Assembly (NCBI GenBank): GCA_024509875.1
Contig: JAMPIV010010594.1
Span: forward strand, 496,001-560,000
Direction: 5' to 3'
Length of the DNA: 64,000 nucleotides
Source: Oreohelix idahoensis
Taxonomy: Eukaryota > Mollusca > Gastropoda > Stylommatophora > Oreohelicidae
The notes under the pieces were generated by a model that ran no database searches, had not been told where the DNA came from, and worked only from the letters and a program-made list of their open reading frames with translations. A program made the position numbers and the translations under genes. Positions within the stretch are counted from its first letter, which is position 1; every line of letters begins with the position of its first letter. Shown piece by piece: positions 45,301-57,300 of the stretch.

Positions 45301-48300
45301 TAGGGGTCTGTTTCAATGGAATTTTATGCCTTTCGGGCTTATGAACGCCCCAGCGACTTTCGTGCGCATGATGCGACGAATTCTATCAGATCGTGCAGAT
45401 GTCATTGCATATTTAGACGACATCTGTCTTTTCAGCGATACTTGGGAAGAACACTATGTGGGTCTGAAGGAATTGCTATCTACTCTACGTGAGCATAGTT
45501 TGACTGCTAAACCCTCTAAAGCTTTTGTTGGGTTTAGTGAAATTTCCTTCCTAGGTCATCGAGTTGGTCATGGTCTGTTGAAGACAGAGGACCAAAACAT
45601 TTCAAAGATATTAAATATCTCGGTTCCGAAGACAAAAAAGCAAGTGCGTAGTCTCTTGGGATTGATACAATTCTATGGAAGATTCATTGAGAATCTGTCC
45701 TCCATTATGGCACCACTTTCAACGTTATTGAAAAAAGGTTCTCCTAATATGGTGCGTTGGTCCCAAGAATGCCAATCTTCATTGGATCAGGTTAAGAATT
45801 TGTTCTCATCTCATCCTATCTTAAGACTACCGACGATTGATAAGACTTTTGTCCTTCGTAGTGATGCCTCTTCCACTGGCATTGGAGCGGCACTAATGCA
45901 GGAATATTCAGGAACTCTGCATCCTGTAATGTATATTTCTAGGAAGCTGAATGCGGCAGAAAGGAATTACTCGGTTTTGGACCGTGAATTGTTGGCTATG
46001 GTTTGGTCCATTCTTAAGCTACAAAGGTTCCTTCTGGGCGCGCATTTCTTTATGGAAACCGACCAAAAAGCTCTTACGGCTATGCAAAGTAAGGATTTGA
46101 AGAGCTCGAGATCTACTCGTTATGCTATTGCTCTTCAGCCTTTCCATTTCACGGTGCGAGCTATCCGTGGTTCGGATAATGTGATGGCGGACATATTGTC
46201 TAGATGCCCACATGATTCCAGTTAAATCTTGTGTCCTAGTTTTTCCTGATATATTTTCAGACTTAGGTCTGTCCTTAATATCATAATATGTTGTAATACA
46301 AATGTATTTGGATGATGTTTAGATAATTTAACAAATTTCATTTTGTCCATCCATCAGTGATATGTTGCTAAAATAGCATTGACATTTGTATATTGCTATG
46401 ATTATATTATTTAGTAATGTTTGATATATGATTGGTATTGCCAGCAACTTAGGTTTCTTGAATGGTATCCCTTAGTTTGTTTGGCTTAAAGGAAATATTT
46501 TCTCCTATGTTGGGAGATGATTTGTACCCTCTTCTATTGTACCTGATATTAGGTTCATTGTTTGCATGAGCACAGAAGTGATACTGGTGCTATCTTGCTC
46601 ATGAACATATTAAAAAAAAAAAAAATTGCATTTTTTTTTTACAGGGGGGTGGTAGTAATGTTGCTGTCATTTTCGACGGAGTCATCTGTCAAGTTATTTG
46701 CTTATGTTTGTATCATAAGTATAATTGTGTCTTTACCTGCGATGTCAGGTTGATTAGGGGTTGTCTTCCCTTGTTTATTCATTCATTGTGTTTGACCTTT
46801 AGGGTCAGAGGTTGACAGTTCGGCGTGGGCCTATGGGAAGGTTTTTTAAGCGGGAGTGAGATATACTTCCGGGAAGCCGGGAGGTCCTGTTTTTCTGAAG
46901 GGACCAAGAGTCCATTGTTTTTCGGGGAGAATCTTCGAAGTAACTGCTATGGCAGTTTTCCCCAGTGAATCTCTGTGCGTCGGGATGACGACAGAATTCC
47001 TTGTGTAGTTCTGAGGATTCATTTACCAGGTAATACCGACCTTTATGCATTATTACGCTTTTCGGTGGCAGAACATGTAAAGGATTACCTAGGGTGAACA
47101 GCAGCTCACTGATCCGCCATTTCAGAACTTATATATTTGTGCTCGAGGTAGCCATCCAAGACTGTTAGTCTTATATTGTCCAGAAATCCAGTGACGAAGA
47201 TATATTGTGGGAGCCGCAGATTGGCGGAACTTCTATCTACAATAAGTATTACTGCAGGGTTGGTGATAACCTATTTAACAGAAGTACACGGCCGACGTTA
47301 GGACGAGGCCTGTGCTTCCGGCTATTATACTACAGCCTGATATGTGCAATTGGCAGGGAGTGCCAAGTTGCACCTGTGTGTCAAGGTAACTAAGGCATCT
47401 GACGCGTTTAGTCAGAGACGCCAAGGGCGACGCTACGAACTGTCATTATTGAAGAACTTTGCTATTGACCATGCACGTCTATTCTGATGTTTACCTTTTT
47501 GAATGCCAAATGTATACCTATCGATGTCAGGTCAGCATGACCTTGTTACACTGACTGTTCCTGTTGATATTATGTGTGTTCCCGTCAATAAATGTCTTGA
47601 AACATGCCTGCAGTGTCAAAGCATCCTTGATTACTGCATGTGAGAGTATGGGTTGCAGGATCTACATCTATACGAGCCTAAACACATTCGCGTCTTCATT
47701 CGCACCCACACTCAACTCATCATACGCTCGCACTACACATCTAACAACATGTAAACTGTCTTGGGCCAGTGATCACCTCAACAAGAAGAAAAAGACAGTT
47801 ACACTGTCATACTCCTGTTCTTATCCCAAACGTTTCTGTAAGCTGTCCTTCGTGAAGAACTCTGCATGTCATGTCTTCATATGTTTTCTTTATTAACCTT
47901 TAGCACGCTGCATTCTCTTCCAGAAAACTTCCCCTGCAGCTGCATTCTTTTTCACAATGCCCCGTTTTTATAGTGGGTGACTTGTAATGACTATAGTTTT
48001 TGTGTTTTTTGGTCAATTGCTATAATTTTTGGAATTTATATAAATAAATGAATGGTGAATCTGATGATATAAAATTTGTTTGTGTACAAGTTAGATGTGA
48101 TAGGAAGAGAGGAAAGGAAAGATGAAAAAAACGATTAAAAAATTTAAAAATTTTTTTTTTTTTTTTTTTAAATTTTAAAATTAAAAAAAAAAAAAAAATA
48201 ACCAACAAACGAAGTGTCCATATCTAAATTATCTCTTGCATCTCAATGAAAGTCATTTGACCAATACAAATCAAATGACGATCTTTTCGTTACACCCATC

Positions 48301-51300
48301 ATCAGTAGGAAAGCAACAAACGCCCATGTCAGCAGTGACATTCGGCCGTAACCCTAAATTTTTCCGATAAATCTAATCCTAACCCCTAAACTTTTACATA
48401 CTAGCAATGACATTCTACTTTCGTTTCGACTCACTTGAGAGCCAGATAAATGTTCCACTGGACAGAAAACAGGAAATTTCCAAAGAGCAAGAAATGTACC
48501 AAAATATACTAACTGTTCCAGAAGAGCATATGACAACAAACCTCACCATGAGAGAGCTAGAGGCAGCCATCGTATCCCTTAAGCAAAGAAAGTCACCTGG
48601 AAAAGACAGGGTAACAAATGACATGCTTAAAGAGCTAGGGCCTAAGGCCAAGAAAGTACTCCTCAAGATTATGAACTATAGCTGGAAGCGTGGAATAGTA
48701 CCACAAGCCTGGAAAGAAGCAGTACTAGTTCCAATCCCTAAAAAGGACAAAGACCGAATGGACCCCAACAGCTACAGACCCATCAGCCTTCTAAGCTGCA
48801 CGGGAAAGCTTATGGAGAGGATGATCAATACCAGATTAAGTTGGCACCTAGAAGAAAAACAAATTTTACTGCACCAACAGGCAGGCTTCAGGCAACATAG
48901 GTCTACAGAGGACCAAGTCACCTACATTGCACAGGAAATCGAAGATGCTTTCCAAGAAAGAAAGCACACTTTAGCAGTCTGGGTAGATATGGAGAAAGCA
49001 TTTGATAAAGTTTGGAAAGATGGGCTAAGAGTTAAAATGCTTAAATATGGAGTCTGTGGAAGAATGTATAACTGGATCAGCAACTATCTAACAAACAGAA
49101 CAGCTAGAGTGCAGGTGCATGGACAGTTAAGCAAAAAGACTACAATGGAACATGGAGTTCCACAGGGTGGGGTCCTTTCCCCAACACTCTTCCTCATATA
49201 TATAAATGATATAACAGAAAACATCCACAAGAATGTCCACAACTCCCTCTACGCTGATGACCTGGCCATGTGGACTTCAGAACAATACATCACCACAGCA
49301 AGAGTGTGCATGCAGGATTCACTGCTAGCCCTTGAAAGTTGGTCCAAAAAGTGGTTGCTCAAAATAAATGAACAAAAAACTACACACACTATTTTTACCT
49401 TGTCAAATAAACCACAGCAAGCAAAGCTGCAACTAAATGGGCAGGCAGTACGAGAAGATGAAACACCAACATACTTAGGAATCACACTAGACCGCCGAAT
49501 GACATGGAAATCACAGATTAACAAAATACAGCTAAGAGCAAAACTTCGCATGGCCATCATGAAAAAGTTAGCAGGTACCACATGGGGTGCTGATGAGAAT
49601 ATCCTCAAAAAGCTGTACACAGGCAGAGTCAGACCTGCTATGGAATATGGCATCACAGCTTGGTCGACGGCAGCAAAGTCAAATTTTGACAGAGTAAACA
49701 GACTTCAAAACCAAGCAGCACGTATTATAACAGGGGCCCTAAAGTCTACACAAATCAACCATATGGAAAACATCACAGGGCTACAGTCAATGGAGGATAG
49801 ACGTGACAGCAGAGTTTTACAACAAGCTGAAAAATTTAAGAGGCTCGAAGGACACCCCATGTACCAAAGAATGAATAGGCTAGGAAGAGGCAGGCTCAAG
49901 CGAACTAACTTTGTCGCCCAAGCAAAAGAAAAAATTAACAGTAATACCATACTAGCAAGCTCAGTTGCAAAGAAAATCCCAACAAGCTCAACTATCCCAC
50001 TGTGGAAAATAAGATGCTTTCCTAAGTTAAAATCTGATATTCCAGGCATTGAAGGTAAGGGAACACAGACAGAAACACAAAGAAAGTGTATAGCAACCAA
50101 GTATATTGACAAAACATTTCCAGCAAAGCTTTGGACACATGCATATACTGATGGTTCGGCAACAAATGCAGTTGAAAATGGGGGTGCCGGCATCCTCATA
50201 AAATTAAAGAATAGAATTCACTCTATGGCAATTGCCACTGGAAAATACTGCAATAACTTCTGTGCTGAAGCAGAAGCCTTGAAACAGGCAGCTGAAACTC
50301 TTATTGAATGCAAAGCACAGGCAGAAAAACAGATAGTAATCTTTTCAGATGCCCTCTCAATAATATCAGCGCTGAAGAGCCACCAAACTAAAGGATTGAA
50401 AGATCTGATAATCTCCCTTGAAAGACTAGCCGAATGCTTCAAGAAGTGCACTATTCAGTGGATACCAGCCCATTGCAACATACCAGGAAATGAGGAGGCA
50501 GATAGACTTGCTAAGGAAGGAGGTGCCTTACAACAAAATGATATAGAGACAACTTACGCAACGGCAAAGACTACTATAAAGGCTACATTCAAGTCCAAAT
50601 GGGAAAGAGAGCACCCGGGACATTTGAAAAATGATGCATATCATCAACTATCCAGAAAAGAACAGGTCATCATTTTTCGGCTACACACTGGTCACAACAG
50701 ATTGAGATACCATCTGTACCACAAATACAAAATTGGTGCAACAGATCTCTGCACCTGCGGTACCAGCCCAATGACAGTCGAACACCTGCTGCAGTACTGC
50801 CCAACCTACAGTAATGAACGGAGTAGCATATGGCAACAACCCACTTCTGTCAACGAAAAACTGTTTGGAGATGTTGGAAGCCTTGGGTTGACTACTGCCT
50901 TTATTAGAGTCATAAATGTGGAAGTCTGAAGGCGAACGAGGAAGAAGAAGATCTCTGTCATCAACCATATTCTGAGAACCGATATCAGTGCTTATAATGA
51001 CAAAAATCTCATCCCCACCGCATGGCGTCAGAATCCAATAAAATTAGAGCGAAAATGGCCGCGTGTTCGATGCCGATTCATTTCGATTAAAAAATTCACA
51101 GAAAATAAACGCGGATGCACCCATTACTTAAAAAGATCGGAAACGGAAGCTAACTCTCTCTCAGATAAGTTTAAAACTTAACATCCGGGGGTGAGATCAC
51201 GTGTACACACATTCTAATGCTAAAAAACGTAGCACGCTGTGGTCGACATATGTCGACAACTGCGTGCTAACCCTCGGTCGACATATGTCGACCGCAGCGT

Positions 51301-54300
51301 GCTAAAGGTTAAATTAATGATCTTCAGGGGAACTCCATAATGCTCCATCAATTTCCAAAGGGATTCTCTGTCTACACTGTCAAATGCCTTTTCGTAGTCC
51401 ACGAATCCGATGTATAGTGGTGAATTCCATTCCAGACTTTGTTCAACTATTATTCTCAAAGTAGCTATCTGGTCTGTACATGATCTGTTTTGTCGAAAAC
51501 CTGCTTGTTCATCTCTCAGTTTCTTGTCTATGGACTCTTTTAATCTCTCAATGATAATTCTGTTTAATACTTTTCCTGGCACTGATAGTAACATTATTCC
51601 TCTATAATTTGTGCACTCTTGTAAATTTCCCTTCTTAGGCAACTTAACCAGATATCCTTCCTTCCATTCTGCTGGTATCTCTTCCTTTTCCCAGACTTTA
51701 CCAAGTAATTTATATAACATCTCTGTAGCAGTGTCGATATCTGCTTTGATGGCCTCTGCTGGAATGCCATCAGGTCCAGCCGCTTTTCCATCTCTTCGAA
51801 GCTATATGGCTTTCTTTATTTCTTCCTTCGTTGGTCTTTCACCGTTAATTTATAGCTCTTCTTCTGCTGGCTGGATGTCCGGGGGGTTTTGTGGAGCTGG
51901 TCTATTGAGAAGGTCCTCAAAATATTCTGTCCACTTCATTTGCTCTTGTATATTGCTGAGCAGTTTTCCATTCTTGTCTTTTATGAGGCAACTTGTTTGC
52001 TTGTTTTTCCCTGTTAGCTTCTTTGTGCTGCTATACAGTTCTCTCATATTTCCTTTGGCTGCAGCATCTTCTGCCTCTCTTGCCAGCTCCTCAATATACT
52101 TCCTCTTTTCTCTTTTGATACTTCTTTTTACTTCTTTGTTTGCTTCTGTGTACACTTCTTGAACCTTGGCTTTGGAACTTCTGGTTTTGCTTGTGTTTAA
52201 ATCTGCTTTCTTGTTTTTTCTGTCTTTTATCTTATTGATGGTTTCTGTTGTTATTGGTCGCCAGATCGATAGATATGTGGGCGAACTCGGACTTAGGTCT
52301 CACTATACTTCATGTCAACAAGTTAATCATAAGTAGTTTCATGAAAGTGCACACATTCAGTAAATAAGTCACCAGTTAAAAAAAATATATATATATAGGC
52401 CCTGTAGGGCCTATAAGAACCCTGGTAGCCGATAGACTATCACAAAACACATTTGATAAGTTTGGATGTGAACTCAACAGTTTTGTTGTTTGGTTAGGCC
52501 TATGCCTTTAAAACAAATATTAGGCTATATCTCATTAAAATACATTTCACCAGAAGAGTAGTTGTAATACTTACTGTGATGTTATATTATCAATAAATAT
52601 ATTTTTATTTAGGCCTACAGAAGACGAGCAAATATCATCATCAGCTGCCATCTCTACAACGAAGGTTGGCTGTAATGGATCTCCAACGTCTTCTGTCTCT
52701 TTTCTTGGTGGTGCACTCTGATAGACTCTTTCCTGTCCATCTCTTGATGTTATCTTCCCACTCATAGCGCTGTCTTCCCCTTGCACGTTTGCCTTCACCT
52801 CTCCCTTCTATTATGGTCTTCTGCAGGATGTTATGCCTTTTTATGTGGCCAAAGTATTTTAGCTGCCGAACTTTGATCTCCCTCATTAGTTCTCTTTTCA
52901 TACCTAGATTTTCTAGGACCTCCTTATTTGTTTTCATCTCTTTCCATGAGATACGCCCCATTCTTCTATATATCCACATTTCAAGAGCCTCAATTCTTTC
53001 TTCCAAATGCTTATTCATCGTCCATGTTTCTGCACCATACAGAAATGCAGAATATATATAACACTTTATGATTCTCAGTTTTAATTTTTGAGATAACTGT
53101 TTAGATGTCAGTATATGTTTCATGTTGTTGAATGTAGCTTTGGCCATTCCTATTCTCTTCTTGATTTCTGTTTCACATCTGCCATCTTCTGTTATTATAT
53201 GCCCAAGATATACGTTGCTCTTGACTTGTTCCAGGATTTTCCCATTTACGCTTATCTTTAATGTGGGTTTATCGTCTGTTTTGCTAATTATCATAGTTTT
53301 TGTTTTCTCAATATTAATGTTGAGTCCATATTTATGACTTATACTGTTCACTTGCTTCACTAGTTCTTGTAACTCCTGTTCGCTTTCAGCTAACAACACG
53401 GTATCATCTGCATATCTAAGGTTGTTTATTGAGCAAATATGCCCATTTACAAAAAAAAAAAAAAAAAAAAAAATGACACTGAAAAAAATGAAAGCTAGTG
53501 TTTTAAGCTGTTAGCATCTTTAGAAGACTGAGCTTGTGCTGCCAACTTATTTTATTAATTGTGAATAAAGTTGACCTACTTTAAATATTTGTTCAGTTTA
53601 GACCAAAAATGTTAATCTTTCCTACTTCTTTTCAGTGGATAGGCCTATAAAGTTTTCGGAAAAAAAAAAATTCCTCATACTCTTTAAGGAATGTAATTCT
53701 CTCCCCTCCCTCACAAGGAATGTAATTTTCCCCCCTCCCTCACTAAGAGAAGCAATAAGGCACACACAAATTTTAGTGAATATATTCAGTTATGTAACAT
53801 TTTACTAGTAGCCTACATTTTTCAATCATTTAAAAAATATAAATGTAGGGCCTACAGCTTTCTGATATCAGGTCGGATTTAAAATATTGTTGAAATAATT
53901 GACACCATCGTACACGTATGGTATAAAAATATTGTTGAAATAATTGACACCATCGTACACGTATGGTATAACAATATTGTTGAAATAATTGACACCATCG
54001 TACACGTATGGTATAAAAATATTGTTGAAATAATTGACACCAGCGTACACGTATGGTATAAAAATATTGTTGAAATAATTGACACCATCGTACACGTATG
54101 GTATAAAAATATTGTTGAAATAATTGACACCAGCGTACACGTATGGTATAAAAATATTGTTGAAATAATTGACACCATCGTACACGTATGGTATAAAAAT
54201 ATTGTTGAAATAATTGACACCATCGTACACGTATGGTATAAAAATATTGTTGAAATAATTGACACCATCGTACACGTATGGTATAAAAATATTGTTGAAA

Positions 54301-57300
54301 TAATTGACACCATCGTACACGTATGGTATAAAAATATTGTTGAAATAATTGACACCATTGTACACGTATGGTATAAAAATATTGTTCTAACAATTGACAC
54401 CATCGTACACGTATGGTATAAAAATGTTGTGAAAACATTGCTATTTACTGCTGTGTGCTAACAGTATTAAAAAAAATAAAGGTGGGCTAACTGTAGTCCT
54501 GTAGCAGAAACTGGTGTTTGGGAGTGAATTGATGAGACTTCACTTTCATGTACAGCTTTTTTTTTTTTAATGTGGTGGGGTGATCAGTTCCTATCCTACT
54601 GCCTGTGCCTTCCCTAACTCGATCAGAGCCAGGTACCTATTTACAGCTGGGTAGACTGGTGCATGACGATACCAGATTTTGATCCTGGAATCTAGTAACC
54701 GCTTAGTTAGTTCGACATTCTTATTCCTTGTAGCAGTACTTTCATTCATTCTGTTTATGTTCTTTGTTTGGTTTGTGCTGCATGATGTGCTGGCATTGGT
54801 TGATGTCCATTCTTTTATGAAGTCTTTATATCTGTCACATGCTGACACAGTATAAAATCCCATCTTGTGTCATGTCCTTATATCTGTCGCATACTGACAC
54901 AGTATAATATCCCATCATGTGTCATGTCTTTATATCTGTCACTTGCTGACATAGTATAATATCCCATCATGTGTCATGTCTTTATATGTGTCACTAGCTG
55001 ACACAGCATAATATCCCATCTTGTGTCATGTCTATATCTGTCGCTTGCTGACACAGTATATTATCCATCATGTGTCATGACTTTATATCTGTCACTTGCT
55101 GACACAGTTTAATATCCCATCATGTGTCATGTCTTTATATCTGTCACTTGCTGACACAGTATAATATCCCATCATGTGTCATGTCTTTATATGTGTCACT
55201 AGCTGATACAGCATAATATCCCATCTTGTGTCATGTCTATATCTGTCGCTTGCTGACACAGTATATTATCCCATCTTGTGTCATGTCTTGATATCTGTCG
55301 CATGCTGGCACAGTATAATATCCCATCTTGTGTCATGTCTTTATATCTGTCACTTGCTGACAAAGTATAATATCCCATTTTGTATTGTGTCTTTATATTT
55401 GTCACTTGCTGACACAGTATAAAATCCCATCATGTGTCATGTCTTTATATTTGTCACTTGCTGACACAGTATAAAATCCCATCATGTGTCATGTCCTTAT
55501 ATCTGTCACTTGCTGACACAGTATAAAATTCCATCATTTGTCATGTCCTTATATCTGTCACTTGCTGACACAGTATAAAATCCCATCATGTGTCATGTCC
55601 TTATATCTGTCACTTGCTGACACAGTATAAAATCCCATCATGTGTCATGTCCTTATATCGGTCACTTGCTGACACAGTATAAAATCCCATCTTGTGTCAT
55701 GTCCTTATATCGGTCACTTGCTGACACAGTATAAAATCCCATCTTGTGTCATGTCCTTATATCTGTCACTTGCTGACACAGTATAAAATCCCATCTTGTG
55801 TCATGTCCTTATATCTGTCACTTGCTGACACAGTATAAAATCCCATCTTGTGTCATGTCCTTATATCTGTCACTAGCTGACACAGTTTAATATCTCATCA
55901 ACAGGGCTCCACAGCCAGCACCTGCCAGGTCCTATGCCGCACCAGTTCCGGCACCAGTGCCTCATGCAGCACCAGCGCCAGTTATGGCACAGCCTAAGCA
56001 GCCTGGTCTGTTTGCTCAGATGGCAACAACAGCGGCCGGTGTGGCTGTAGGATCAGCAGTTGTAAGTAAATGTTATACAGATCTGTGTATTTTATGATCA
56101 GCAGTTGTAAGTACATGTTATACAGATCTGTGTATTTTATGATCAGCAGTTGTAAGTACATGTTATACAGATCTGTGTATTTTATGATCAGCAGTTGTAA
56201 GTACATGTTATACAGATCTGTGTATTTTATGATCAGCAGTTGTAAGTACATGTTATACAGATCTGTGTATTTTATGATCAGCAGTTGTAAGTACATGTTA
56301 TACAGATCTGTGTATTTTATGATCAGCAGTTGTAAGTACATGTTATACAGATCTGTGTATTTTATGATCAGCAGTTGTAAGTATATGTTATACAGATCTG
56401 TGTATTTTATGATCAGGATTTGTAAGTACATGTTATACAGATCTGTGTATTTTATGATCAGCAGTTGTAAGTACATGTTATACAGATCTGTGTATTTTAT
56501 GATCAGCAGTTGTAAGTACATGTTATACAGATCTGTGTATTTTATGATCAGCAGTTGTAAGTAAATGTTATACAGATCTGTGTATTTTATGATCAGCAGT
56601 TGTAAGTACATGTTATACAGATCTGTGTATTTTATGATCAGCAGTTGTAAGTAAATGTTATACAGATCTGTGTATTTTATGATCAGCAGTTGTAAGTAGA
56701 TGTTATACAGATCTGTGTATTTTATGATCAGCAGTTGTAAGTAAATGTTATACAGATCTGTGTATTTTATGATCAGCAGTTGTAAGTAAATGTTATACAG
56801 ATCTGTGTATTTTATGATCAGCAGTTGTAAGTAAATGTTATACAGATCTGTGTATTTTATGATCAGCAGTTGTAAGTACATGTTATACAGATCTGTGTAT
56901 TTTATGATCAGCAGTTGTAAGTACATGTTATACAGATCTGTGTATTTTATGATCAGCAGTTGTAAGTACATGTTATACAGATCTGTGTATTTTATGATCA
57001 GCAGTTGTAAGTACATGTTATACAGATCTGTGTATTTTATGATCAGCAGTTGTAAGTACATGTTATACAGATCTGTGTATTTTATGATCAGCAGTTGTAA
57101 GTACATGTTATACAGATCTGTGTATTTTATGATCAGCAGTTGTAAGTACATGTTATACAGATCTGTGTATTTTATGATCAGGAGTTGTAAGTACATGTTA
57201 TACAGATCTGTGTATTTTATGATCAGCAGTTGTAAGTACATGTTATACAGATCTGTGTATTTTATGATCAGCAGTTGTAAGTACATGTTATACAGATCTG

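Larger units (their letters stand above)
38741..47803 (+). mobile_element. Complete Gypsy (Ty3-like) LTR retrotransposon, Gmr1-type pol order
   Basis: 9,063 bp with two 1,145-bp LTRs (TG..CA), a 5-bp target duplication CTGTC (38736-38740, 47804-47808), and a single 1643-codon gag-pol frame. I could see only one base difference between the LTRs (near the end: AACAAGAAAAAAAAG against AACAAGAAGAAAAAG), so it inserted very recently. It lies in LINE B inside CHCHD2 intron 1, in the gene's own orientation. Integrase precedes RT, the reverse of standard Gypsy elements. Confidence 0.95.
47897..51308. mobile_element. piggyBac-like element (TTAA duplication, 15-bp inverted ends)
   Basis: TTAA flanks it at 47893-47896 and 51309-51312. 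Both ends read CCTTTAGCACGCTGC inward, a perfect 15-bp inverted repeat. The right subterminal region holds two copies of the palindrome GGTCGACATATGTCGAC (51241-51258, 51276-51293) and further GCACGC/GCGTGC motifs. No piggyBac transposase is present; most of the interior is a LINE F insertion. Excision through TTAA restores the LINE B reading frame exactly. Confidence 0.85.
37512..52250 (-). mobile_element. LINE B (RTE-like), 5'-truncated, carrying three nested insertions
   Basis: Minus-strand LINE of about 1.95 kb in four pieces: 52250-51313, 47896-47804, 38740-38686 and 38379-37512. They are separated by a piggyBac-like element, a Gypsy element and a SINE, each removable through its own target duplication to restore one coherent RT. 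It ends with an (ATGA)n tail at 37512. Outside it lie ~320-bp direct repeats. Confidence 0.9.

Noticed and set aside
53830..54438. Minus-strand repeat frames of 165-202 codons
   Set aside because: Three overlapping frames over a 45-bp minisatellite inside a CHCHD2 intron; no family resemblance.
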